From: Welwitschia mirabilis
Taxonomy: Eukaryota > Gnetophyta > Gnetopsida > Welwitschiales
Reading direction: 5' to 3'
DNA length: 64,000 nucleotides
NCBI GenBank assembly: GCA_051453625.1
Contig: JBOZIK010000001.1
Coordinates: 220,912,670-220,976,669, forward strand
Made by a program: the position numbers and the translations under genes. Below are positions 36,561 to 47,938 of the stretch, piece by piece. A model generated the notes under the pieces. The model saw only the letters and a program-made list of their open reading frames with translations, made no database searches and was not told the DNA's origin. Numbering within the stretch: the first letter of the stretch is position 1; every line of letters starts with the position of its first letter.

Positions 36561-37129
36561 TACCAATATAAATCTAGAGAATGTTCAAGTACTAAATTGA
36601 TAATTGATTTTTATTGAAAAGGAGTGAAATGAGTACTGATAATAACATATTTAGTTTTTTTTAATGTATAAATATGTACTTTAAATGATTAGGTATAGGC
36701 TTTACATTATCATTAGTAATACTATTAACTGTAAAAACATCATTTAAAGAAACATTATCTTAAATTTCTTTAAAGACATTATTAAAATCCTTGAATAAAA
36801 ACATTCATTTGAATTACCAATTTCATTTACATCTAAATAAAATATAATCAGAAATTTTTATTTATTATCTAAACAAATCATATAATTTAGAATTAAAAGT
36901 AAATCATTACTTACATGTTTCATTTCAAACAAAGATGAATGTTTATTTAATTTAATAGGTTTTTTCCCAATTTCAAAATATGTTCAAGGTAATGGAAATA
37001 TTGTCAAAAATAATTTTTAATGCATCACATTTACAATTAATTTTTCATTTGCTATTATAAGTTAAGGACTACTAAGATTGATAGGGTAATGAATGGATGC
37101 TAATAAAAATAGTGCTAAGATCAAAACAT
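36561..37129 (-). other. Element 4 protease-RT connector, decayed
   Basis: It should hold the second protease block and the linker to RT on the minus strand, but I cannot identify the ILGRP block; only short open pieces remain. It ends at the copia fragment. Confidence 0.35.
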
Positions 37130-38060
37130 AAAATTTCTCAAAATTAACATTATTCCTTATTTTCTTATTATTTTACAAAGGGGTTGCTTATATAGATAAG
37201 TACAACACTAAGGCTTTCACATATCTCTAAGCATGGGACTATGGTATGAAAAAACCTTAGCAATTTTCCCCTTACCATGGGAATACACTCTCTTCCAAGG
37301 GAAAATTGGAGTATCTAAGGAAAAACCTTGGGAATGTAACCTACAATAAAACCTTCAAAAAGGCATTTCCATGTCAAGTAAGGAATTCATAAAAGAAGTA
37401 GTCAATTTACCATTACATGTCTCATATAGATAGCCTTATTATGTGCATTACACATCCTATAATGCTAAGTCAAAAATGTGTACTACACATCTTCTAGTAC
37501 TATGCCATAACTGTACCACACACCCATATTACTAAGATTAGATGTGACTTTAATAAGAAACTCATAAGTTAAATGAATCCCATGATGTAAAAGAGATAAA
37601 TTAGTTTAGCTCAACTCATTGTCAACCCAATCTTAGATTGTAAATACTGGAACTTCTCTTGATCAAGTGATTTTGTAAGGATATCAATAGTATGTTCTAC
37701 AACCAGATAGTATATTAGTGTAATAATTTCATTCTATATGAGTTTCCTAATTTTATGAATCCTAATACAAAGGTGTTTTTTTCCTATTATGATGCACAAT
37801 ATCTTTTGTTATGTAAATTATTGATTGATTATTAATGAAAAGTTTTGTTTCCTTAGTTTGTTTCAAGTTCACTACTTCTAATAATTTGTTTAGCCATTCA
37901 ATTGCTTTCTACATGCTTTAGAAGTAGTTATATGTTCAGATTCAATAGAATATATGCTATAGTTCTCTAATACCTTGATCACCAAAATAGAGGGAATGTT
38001 TCTAAGAACATCATATACACTAATGTTGATAATGAGGTATCAATTTTACTAGTGAAATAT
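37130..38060 (-). pseudogene. Copia RNase H fragment and possible 3' LTR, inserted in element 4
   Basis: On the minus strand from about 37955 to 37640 runs a copia RNase H: IESEHITTSKAC (family S.TEAEY....), then INNQSIIYITKDIVHHNRK, KHLCIRIHKIRKL and TIDILTKSLDQEKF (family N..A......HDR.KHI.....F.R and ADI.TK.L....F). It is not gypsy and sits within the element 4 protease region. Nothing upstream of RNase H is present, so only the 3' end of a copia element is here. The stretch 37130-37600 may be its 3' LTR, but I could not pair it. Borders are approximate. Confidence 0.7.
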
Positions 38061-38640
38061 AAATCAAAGTGTAGGATCCACATGATTAAATCCTAAATCT
38101 TGAAAAATAGGCTTGGATATAAGGTTGACTTTAGATCTTAAATTTACTAAGACTTCATCAATAATATGTTTACCAATAATAATAAAATTAGTGAAAGACT
38201 CATGGTCATCATATTTCACAGTGATTTTAGGTTACAAAACATAAGTATTGGATATAGCAAGATTAAATATTTCTCTATAAGATTGGATCTTTCTTTTATG
38301 AGTGCATAAGTCTTTAAAAAACTAGGCATATAAAGTAATTTGCTTTATTACTTTAATAAGGGAAAGATTAACGTTAACAACTTCAAAAATCTTAGAAATA
38401 TCATCATAGTTATTAAAACATTTATTAGTTTGAAGATCACTAAGAAAATAAATAGAATCTTCTAATTCTTTTTTTAAAAGCTTTTCCCTAGAATCAAATT
38501 CAAAATTTTTAATTAATTTATCTAGGTTTACATATTCTTTATTTATAAAATTAGTTTTTGAAATGACTTTTCCACCTTTTAATGTAATGGCATTTGCATC
38601 AATACATTCTTCTATTATATTAGTTGATTTTGGATGAGGA
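38061..38640 (-). pseudogene. Element 4 protease N-terminal part and gag-pol junction
   Basis: Leftward from 38600: DANAITLKGGKVI matches the Athila AITLRSGK motif at the end of gag. HESFTNFIIIG (about 38205) matches the protease segment GSFTIPC.IG. LVNLRSKVNLISKPIFQDLG (38140-38085) is the active-site block ALCDLGASINLMP...F.KLG, with the catalytic Asp replaced by Asn. The gene is then cut by the copia fragment. Confidence 0.7.
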
Positions 38641-40000
38641 GTGGACTAAGAAGGTAACCTAGGATGACTTTCCTTCTTATTTTGTTATTAGAATATGAAA
38701 TTAATAGTTTATTGCATTTAATCCATTTGATTAACTAATAACTTCATTTTTTCTTCTAATTTATTTCCTTATGGAGGAGGAAGAGATAAAAATTTAGATT
38801 GCCATTGAGATTGATTGTTATTATAAGAATGAAATAAATTATAATAGAAATTATTTAGATAAGAGTTGGCATACTTATTGAATGGCAAAGGAGTATAGTA
38901 ATTTTTTTTAAAGGCATGATCTTAAAAAATATGATCATAATGTAAATTAATTTAAGATGTTTTAAAGTTTTCAGAAAATTTAATGGAATAATCCTCTACT
39001 CGATACAATTCATAAAAATATAAACTTGAAGATGATTGAGTTAGAATTTTCTTAAGCCTTACTTATTATAATTTAATATTTTCTAGTTGAGCAGAAAGAA
39101 CTTCCATTTTCTTAGCTCATTTATCATCAGATTTATCCTTATTAAAAAGTTCATTCAAGATACAGTTATTTCTTACGTGATCATTATCAACATTTTTTCC
39201 ATCTTTAAGAAACTTTAACTACTTTTACTAATTTTTTGGATGCTTTATTAGGAGTAAAATTAATAAATTTATAGGGGTTAATATTTCTACTAACTTTATA
39301 ATTTCTTTATTAAGACATTCTTAAAAAAATTAAATTAATTTCTAAACTTCAAAATAATGCTTAGTATTTTTAATTAGAAGATCTCTAAATCAAGCAAAAG
39401 TTTTAGAATAAAATTTAGTAGAAGATTTTTTAAAACTAGTAATAAGTTTTCTCATTTGATTAATGTGAGTAGTCACTAGAAATTTCTTAACAAAAGTTTT
39501 TTTAAATTTGTCAAGACCTTAATTATGTTTGATAAGCCTAATCTAACATCTAGCTCTATCTTTTAAGGGAAGAGGAAGAATTGCTAATTTGGATTCCTTA
39601 GAATGATCTTAGAATTCATCTTACAAACTAAGTTAAATTATTCAAGAAATTTATAAGCATCCTCATGAATAAACCATGTAAAATAAAGAAATCCTTAAGG
39701 TTTTAAGTGAAAATAGAAGCAACAAAGGGAAAACGAAATAGGGGAGTTAATTTGATGACCTTGAAAAAGCTACCCAAGAATAGGTTGAGGATCAAAATCA
39801 TGAGCATTACTATCTTAGATAGCAATTTGAGAAGAAATAATATTTAAAGCTTTAGTAAGGGTTTTAAAATAAAGTGGAGATAAAATAAAAGATAAAGGTA
39901 GAATATAAGTTGAATAGGATTCAGGACTATGTAAATGTTTACTAGTATGAGTACAAATTTTAGTGAACTCATATTGTTAGTGTGCACAGGCTCATGAATG
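38641..40000 (-). pseudogene. Element 4 gag remnant
   Basis: Capsid block at 39580-39550: LPLPLKDRARC, the usual FPFSLKDRAK.W, followed by DKFKKTFVKKFL and MRKLITSFKKS. A Tyr/Asn-rich stretch at 38895-38800 (YTPLPFNKYANSYLNN, YNNNQSQWQ) fits the Athila segment between knuckle and AITLRSG. Frames shift several times and stops are frequent. The translation start cannot be fixed. Confidence 0.65.
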
Positions 40001-40098
40001 CATATGTAATATCAAAACCACTTGAAAATAAGAAACTTACATCAATGTATGTAAATTATCAAAGAAAAGTATAATATGTCACATGGAATAATAAGTAC

Positions 40099-40116
40099 TC
40101 CCCTATAATGATAATA
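40099..40116 (-). other. Element 4 primer binding site, tRNA-Asp type
   Basis: On the minus strand TATTATCATTATAGGGGA, against TGGCGCCGTTGCCGGGGA: nine matches, seven transitions and two transversions. The 3' half GGGGA is intact. It lies 3 nt inside the 5' LTR. Confidence 0.6.
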
Positions 40117-40119
40117 ATT

Positions 40120-42988
40120 TAAACAAAGAAAGAACTCGATTTCTATAATGAAGAGATCATGCTCTAATCCTTTATAAAAATTAATGTCTACCTAACATGA
40201 TAATTCAAGACAAGAAAAGAAAACTTAGTATAAAAAGTGCAAATTGAAGCATAAAGAAATATCCTAGGTTAAATTTCATATAAAGTATATGAACATTGAA
40301 AAAATGGAACACTTTCATGAATTTATATGAAAATATTAATTTTTTAATCAAACTACCATTTTACATGATAAAATAACTATTTATTTCATGTAACATACAA
40401 GTAATTACAACACATGAATTATAATTATTATAAAGGACTACATGTGTAAAAATGTTATTTCACAAGATGTTAAAATAGAAGATATGATAAAAAATAAAGA
40501 GTACAAATATATAAAAAACATGTTTTATGATTTTATAAATTTTTTATAACTCATAAAAATAAGCAAAAGAATTGAAATTATTAAATCTACCAAAGTTATT
40601 TTCATATAAAAGGATAACTTTACTTGAAAAGTACATGATTTGAAATAAAATCATACAAATGTAATTAAATAAGTCAAACATCTCATTATATTTTATATAA
40701 AATATACAATAAATGTAAAAACAAAATATATCACTTGAAAAGATACATTCTTCAAATCGACAAACCATTTGACTTAAGTATATTTTCAATAAATTTTGAT
40801 ACATTTGACTTGAAAAATATCTCTTTAAATATCATGAAATGAATGATAAAAGCATTAAAACATTTAAATTAGGTTCTACATAAATAGGTAATTAATAGAA
40901 ACTCAAATATAAATGTTTATTAAATCAAAGTAACACTTAGTCAAATTCAAGCTATTTTGACCAATAGAAAGGGGTGAAAAAAGGAAGAGTAAGAACAGGG
41001 AGAGAGAAAAGTAAGAAGAATGAATCTAGAAATTATTATAACCTTAATATTTTGTAAAACAATTTCTAAAAGTAAACATTCAAGATCAAGTAGAATTGAT
41101 TAAAACTAATGGAAATAGTTCATCTAGAAAAATACTACAAAACTTATGGTGAACTCTACTTAACCAAGAATATTAAGAAATTTATAATACTTAACAAAAT
41201 ATAGATTGCATATTCTAAAAGTCCTTAAAAATTAATGAAAGATATAATTTTGAATTTTAAAAACACATTAATAGTGATAGTGAAAGTCAGTATGCAATAT
41301 CTAGAAAATTAAGATTTAAGTTTCTAAGCATAAGAGTTTAAACTTGACTTTTAAATAATTGAGAATTCAAGTTTAAAAATTATGAAAACAAGCTACTCAT
41401 AAAATTTCAAAACCATTGAAGTTACAAAAAATGAGTCAGGGTTAAACCAAGCACTAAAATTTACTAGTCCACATCAACTTTTAGAAGAGAAGAAATAAGA
41501 GAGAAGACTTTATGAAAAAGTAGATAATTTGAATCTTAGATACATATAACTAACATATTTACAAACTAATCTACTTCTAGTGGAAAGAAAAAAGTATAAA
41601 TTCATCATAATTTACCTTAGAAAAAAGGTGGAATTATGAGATAATTACTAGAAAAATGAGAAGAATGGAGGAAAGAAGAAAGAAGTAAAATAGAATACAT
41701 GATTTCTTTGATATAGATTGATAAATCAAGAAAAATTATAGTATTCCATAATAGGTACTAAATTTATAACAATATAATTAGCACTAATTATGAAAAATGA
41801 TATAAGAAGTCTAACAAAATTGAAAGAAAGGCATGATAAAGATGCATAAATGAAGCAATAAAAAGCATAAAAATATAAGAAAAAGAACACTTATTAGTTT
41901 TAGATGAAATAATAACCCTTTTTAGTTTTATTTAATCCAATTTCTTATCATTTTTGATTCCTTCTCCTCCTCCTACACTACTCAATCACGTGCATTTCCC
42001 CACTCGTATAATGTCCTTAAGGTGGATAGAAATGAAAGAAAAGATGATAGAAAATAGAATGTGAAAGAATGTAAGAGAATAAAAATGGATTTATGTGAGA
42101 GAAAAAGATGTGAATAAAGAATGTAGAAGACTTCCAAAACTAATATAGAGAGAAAATCAACTTGGAAGTGAAGAAATGCAAGAGAATTAAAGTAGAAAAT
42201 ATCCTTCCAATGCTTGAAAATGACTTGAATCACATTAAAATGGCATAAATTGGATACAATAGCATTGACATATAATTTAGGAATTATGGGTGATCTTTGT
42301 AGGTACACTTAGGTGAGTTTTAGATCAAGGAGTTATCTAAACCATCACATTTACATATGTAATCCATGATAGAACTATAAAAACTATCATACATCTTAGG
42401 TTAGTTTAAGGTAGGGGAGTTATCAAAACCATTACATTTATAGAACTACCAAAACTATCATATGGCACTATAATATCTTTTTACTCATGTAAGTTCTTAA
42501 AAATTAAATTAATATAAGTTTTTCTTTTATGCCTTACAATACATGAAATCATCAAATTTGACTAAAAAATGATTAGAAATGTAGAAATTATAGCTCCTAG
42601 AATGTAATTTTCCAAGATACTAATTTCATAAAAGGCTCTAATATCATCTAATGTCATGCATCCAATGTCAAAATGAATCAAAATTGTCACATTAATAAGT
42701 GGATAAAACGTGACAATAGAAAAATTACTATGAATCATCTATAGAGTTTCTAAGTTGAACTAGTCCTCTATGATCTACATTTTTACCTTCAATCTTAGAC
42801 TCTTAATTACAATCATCACAAAAATCCTTGAATCAAATCATAATACATGGTGTTAAGATCATTGATTGTTTGAGGTTCTTATTACTTAAAAAGTGCAAAA
42901 ATAGCTCTAAATGTAGTATTATAGTTCAAAAAGTAATGAAAATAATATCTATTAATATCTTATTTTATCAAAAATTTAGACTTCATCA
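40120..42988 (-). mobile_element. Element 4 5' LTR, 2.87 kb
   Basis: Pairs with 16321-19149. On the minus strand it starts TGATGAAGTC at 42988. The open stretches within it (41982-42308 and 40544-40804 on minus) have no domain and I do not treat them as genes. Confidence 0.85.
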
Positions 42989-44600
42989 TAAATTAATTCC
43001 CTAAACATCAAAAGGATGTACATTTAAGATATGTTTCAAAGGCATCATGTTCCTTCTGCTAATACTTCCAAGTTTCTGATATTTTTCACATGATTTATAG
43101 AAATGATATGAGTCTTTAAAGATGGTAGTTTAATAAAGTATAGATTGTAAGGTATACATAGTAGTTCTATTAGAGGATAGGTAATCATTACATTTGCCTA
43201 AGTAACATGATTTAAGAACATTTTAAATCTTAATTTGAGGGATGCATCTTTAAATGATTTGATCCAAATAGTATTTGAAAAGGTATGAATCATCTCCAAA
43301 GAGATATTTAACATGCTCAAGAATTTCCTTTTGTTATTAAGGATCTAATGAAAAGGTAACATTTCAAAGAGAAGATAATTAGTAATATTAAGATACTAAG
43401 GTACTTTAAGAATGGAGCGAATACACTCATAACAAAATGAATCATTAATAGGAGTGGTGTTTTACAAGTTATTATGAGATATATATAAGACAATTAATTA
43501 GAAACTAAGTTATCAAAACTCTTCTTGTCTTTAATATATAGGTCAAACTCTTGTAGTAGAAGCACCAAAATGATAAGTCTAGGCTTGACATCTTTCTTAA
43601 TAAAAATGTATCTAAAAGTTATGTGGTCATTGTAGATAATAACCTTAAATCCTAAAAGGTATTTTCTAAACTTTTATAAAGCAAAAATAATTTCTAGAAT
43701 ATCCATCCTAGTAATAGTATAATTACATTAGTTGTCATTTAGTGTTTTACTAGCACAGTAAATGACTATTAATGTCTTCTCCATTATTTATCCTAAGATA
43801 GCACCAACAACATAATCACTTACATAATACGTAAGATCAAAAGGTAATGAATAGTTAGGTGGTTGGATAATAGGTGTTTAATTAAGTTTACCCTTAAGTA
43901 AATTAAAAGACTATTAACATTAATGGGACTACTCAATAAAACATATTTATCTAAAATATTACATAAAGATTTAGCTATTTTACTAAGTTGTTAATGAATC
44001 TTCAATACCCAATATATTCAATAAAAGATCTAACATCTTTAACTTTTCATTGGATAGGTAGATAAGTAATTAAAGAAAGTTTTATAACATTTATGTGAAT
44101 TCCATCCTTGGAAATGATGTGGCCTAATGAAATACCCATATTCACCATAAAGTACCACTTTTCCCAACTTAGAACAAAATTTTTTTTAGTGCATCTAATA
44201 AGTACAAGCTTAAGATTTGCATGATAATTATTAAAATAGGTTTTGTATATGGAAAATCCATCCATAAATATTTCAACATAACTTTCCAAAAGGTCAGAAA
44301 AATGCCAAGCATATAATATTAGAAGATAGTAGTCACATTTCAAAGTCCCTATGACATTCATTTATAGGAAAATTTTCATAGGTACAAGTGAAGTAGCTTT
44401 TTCTTAGTATTTAGAGGAAATTTCTATGCAGGTGTCGCCTGAGTATCCATCTAAGAAATAGTAAAAGGGATAATGTTATATTATGTATTGTTATTACCTA
44501 ATGTACAATTTAGATCTCAAAACATTCTTAAGTAATAACAAGCAGAGAGACAAAAGTTAATCTTAATTCGTAAAGTTCAAGAAGAAAAAAAGTTAGAGAG
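42989..44600 (-). pseudogene. Element 3/5 RT, RNase H and N-terminal half of integrase (Athila type)
   Basis: The best preserved coding stretch in the window. Reading leftward: YYFLDGYSGD near 44450, preceded by HYPF with about 14 codons of RT missing between. Then the 104-codon open frame 44361-44047: YVEIFMDGFSIYKTYF (usual FMDDFS; second catalytic Asp is Gly), FVLSWEKWYFMVNMG and SLGHIISKDGI. RNase H at 43830-43440 shows [32 protein letters not shown] and [15 protein letters not shown]. The integrase zinc-binding end (43110-43030, FYKSCEKYQK and SISRRNMMPL) reaches FDV, stop, GIN at about 43010 and is cut by the element 4 LTR. The gene continues at 16320. Confidence 0.88.
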
Positions 44601-46251
44601 AATATGATTCCTTTAAAAAGAGAGAGGACAGAAAAATAATATTTTTATCTTATTAATATTTTAAATAAAATAAAATGAAATAATAATGTAATATGATGCG
44701 ANNNNNNNNNNNNNNNNNNNNNNNNNNNNNNNNNNNNNNNNNNNNNNNNNNNNNNNNNNNNNNNNNNNNNNNNNNNNNNNNNNNNNNNNNNNNNNNNNNN
44801 NNNNNNNNNNNNNNNNNNNNNNNNNNNNNNNNNNNNNNNNNNNNNNNNNNNNNNNNNNNNNNNNNNNNNNNNNNNNNNNNNNNNNNNNNNNNNNNNNNNN
44901 NNNNNNNNNNNNNNNNNNNNNNNNNNNNNNNNNNNNNNNNNNNNNNNNNNNNNNNNNNNNNNNNNNNNNNNNNNNNNNNNNNNNNNNNNNNNNNNNNNNN
45001 NNNNNNNNNNNNNNNNNNNNNNNNNNNNNNNNNNNNNNNNNNNNNNNNNNNNNNNNNNNNNNNNNNNNNNNNNNNNNNNNNNNNNNNNNNNNNNNNNNNN
45101 NNNNNNNNNNNNNNNNNNNNNNNNNNNNNNNNNNNNNNNNNNNNNNNNNNNNNNNNNNNNNNNNNNNNNNNNNNNNNNNNNNNNNNNNNNNNNNNNNNNN
45201 NNNNNNNNNNNNNNNNNNNNNNNNNNNNNNNNNNNNNNNNNNNNNNNNNNNNNNNNNNNNNNNNNNNNNNNNNNNNNNNNNNNNNNNNNNNNNNNNNNNN
45301 NNNNNNNNNNNNNNNNNNNNNNNNNNNNNNNNNNNTGCGATGAAGTTAATAAATGTGATGAAATGAAAATGCAATTCAAAATGTAATCAACTAATATTTT
45401 TATCAACTTGTTGTCAACCAAGATGGTCTTCAGACTCTATATCAATGTTAAATCTAATCCACTAAGGTATTAAATTCATACTAACATAAAGTAAAAAAAA
45501 AAATGAAAGAGATACAATTTAAGAAAGAAGTACACTTTGTTAACTTTAACAAAATGCACCTCAATGCATCCATTTACAAGTAACAACTCTTTAACGAAGA
45601 AGACATAGACCAACACCAAGGTAGTCCTCCTCATAAGTGAATGGATCTTTATGCCTAAGTTGCTCCTATATCATAAGAACTTTAATGCCAAAAGAANNNN
45701 NNNNNNNNNNNNNNNNNNNNNNNNNNNNNNNNNNNNNNNNNNNNNNNNNNNNNNNNNNNNNNNNNNNNNNNNNNNNNNNNNNNNNNNNNNNNNNNNAATG
45801 GATCTTTATGCCTAAGTTGCTCCTATATCATAAGAACTTTACTGCCAAAAGAAATATGATAAGACAAAAGGCCTAAGTAGGTTTATATAAGTTTGGATAA
45901 TGGAGTAATTTAAGTAAAGGACAAACTAGAATGGTAACATTACAATTTTAGCTAAAAATAAAAATTTATTTTCTATTATTTACTAAATTTATCCTCTAGT
46001 GGTAGGTGAGTGGTTACAATATAAATATAGTAATATATGTAATGATTATTTGGTGGTTACTATTACTTATGCTTCTTGAAATCTAGTATATGTAAAATTT
46101 AGTAGGTAGTCATTTCCTTTTCTCATCAGCTCTATCCTTTAATGCTTTGTCCTTTAGTTTATTTTCTTCTAGTGATAGGTGGAATATAATTACTTCATTT
46201 GCTAGTACTTTCTCAAATGCTTTATAATTACTTAATTTTGATCTAAATTAT
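44601..46251. other. Unrecognised sequence with a 634-N gap
   Basis: No domain seen. The 634-N gap is at 44702-45335; TGCGA lies at or next to both its edges. The N-terminal RT, protease and gag of element 3/5 should lie to the right of 44600 but I cannot see them, so the element is truncated or hidden in the gap. The last 350 bases lead to the next LTR. Confidence 0.4.
45640..45853. other. 100-N gap with duplicated flanks (false duplication)
   Basis: 45640-45696 and 45797-45853 are the same 57 bases with one difference, around an N run of exactly 100. This is the same pattern as at 9.2 kb. Confidence 0.9.
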
Positions 46252-47896
46252 TGTCATATTCCATATTTTATAAATATTATTTACTTTAAAATTAAGTATA
46301 TTAATCTTTTAGTTAATGATTAATTATCCTCATTTAAGTTCCTTATCGAATAAGAAGTCATTTTAAAATTAACCTTCATTTGTAATCTTTATAATTTACC
46401 ATGAAAGTGTTAAAAATTATGTTAAAAAATCTATCCAAATATTTAAAATTACATAATTTCATTATGTGAGGAATTAAAATCACATGATAAAACTAATAAA
46501 TTGAAAGCTTCAAGAGGATATAATAATATATTTTACATCTTATTTATTCATTTATATTCTTATTAAATGTTATATGTGTACTATAATATGAATAAATATT
46601 TTCTTGTTTGTGTTATGTGATTGATCTATTCTATGTATTTTGAAATAAATGAGCATTTGGAAAAGTACATGCACTCTTACCTAGAAATAAGAATGATAAA
46701 TAAGTAGATTTACTCTACCATGAATTTTATATTCTTGAGATATGTAAGGACACTTTGTTCATAGGATACTCATTACTTTGTTCATTGGAATTGAAGAGTT
46801 TGTTTCATTGTGCCACATATCAGTTTTGAGATTTGTAAATTTATTTTTTTGATGCATGTCTTTGGATGAAATAAACTTACTTATGAACCTATAAAGGATT
46901 AAAAAGAGCTAGCATGAGGAAATGATGCATGTAATTAAACTTACTAATTGAAGAAAAAATATTACTCATTCTAGTTAGGTGCATGAGTCATAAATATGAT
47001 CTCTTTATATAATCCAATGTCACTTATTACTCATTCCACGTATCAATGCTAAATCATGTGATATTTTTATCTTGAGCTATGNNNNNNNNNNNNNNNNNNN
47101 NNNNNNNNNNNNNNNNNNNNNNNNNNNNNNNNNNNNNNNNNNNNNNNNNNNNNNNNNNNNNNNNNNNNNNNNNNNNNNNNNNNNNNNNNNNNNNNNNNNN
47201 NNNNNNNNNNNNNNNNNNNNNNNNNNNNNNNNNNNNNNNNNNNNNNNNNNNNNNNNNNNNNNNNNNNNNNNNNNNNNNNNNNNNNNNNNNNNNNNNNNNN
47301 NNNNNNNNNNNNNNNNNNNNNNNNNNNNNNNNNNNNNNNNNNNNNNNNNNNNNNNNNNNNNNNNNNNNNNNNNNNNNNNNNNNNNNNNNNNNNNNNNNNN
47401 NNNNNNNNNNNNNNNNNNNNNNNNNNNNNNNNNNNNNNNNNNNNNNNNNNNNNNNNNNNNNNNNNNNNNNNNNNNNNNNNNNNNNNNNNNNNNNNNNNNN
47501 NNNNNNNNNNNNNNNNNNNNNNNNNNNNNNNNNNNNNNNNNNNNNNNNNNNNNNNNNNNNNNNNNNNNNNNNNNNNNNNNNNNNNNNNNNNNNNNNNNNN
47601 NNNNNNNNNNNNNNNNNNNNNNNNNNNNNNNNNNNNNNNNNNNNNNNNNNNNNNNNNNNNNNNNNNNNNNNNNNNNNNNNNNNNNNNNNNNNNNNNNNNN
47701 NNNNNNNNNNNNNNNNNNNNNNNNNNNNNNNNNNNNNNNNNNNNNNNNNNNNNNNNNNNNNNNNNNNNNNNNNNNNNNNNNNNNNNNNNNNNNNNNNNNN
47801 NNNNNNNNNNNNNNNNNNNNNNNNNNNNNNNNNNNNNNNNNNNNNNNNNNNNNNNNNNNNNNNNNNNNNNNNNNNNNNNNNNNNNNNNNNNNNNNN

Positions 47897-47938
<42 letters not shown>

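Larger units (their letters stand above)
16321..42988 (-). mobile_element. Element 4: Athila-type LTR retrotransposon, minus strand, nested
   Basis: Two direct repeats of about 2.85 kb (16321-19149 and 40120-42988) enclose, on the minus strand and in order from right to left, PBS, gag, protease, RT, RNase H, integrase and a 3' region. The 5-bp flanks are GAAAT (16316-16320) and TAAAT (42989-42993), a likely target-site duplication with one change. Without the nested element 2 the length is about 14.2 kb, in the normal range for Athila. It landed inside the integrase gene of element 3/5. Its own 3' region was later hit by element 2, and its protease region holds a copia fragment. Confidence 0.85.

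Noticed and set aside
41982-42308. 108-codon minus-strand open frame, and 40544-40804
   Set aside because: Both lie wholly in the element 4 LTR, are hydrophobic low-complexity, and the paired LTR does not keep them open.
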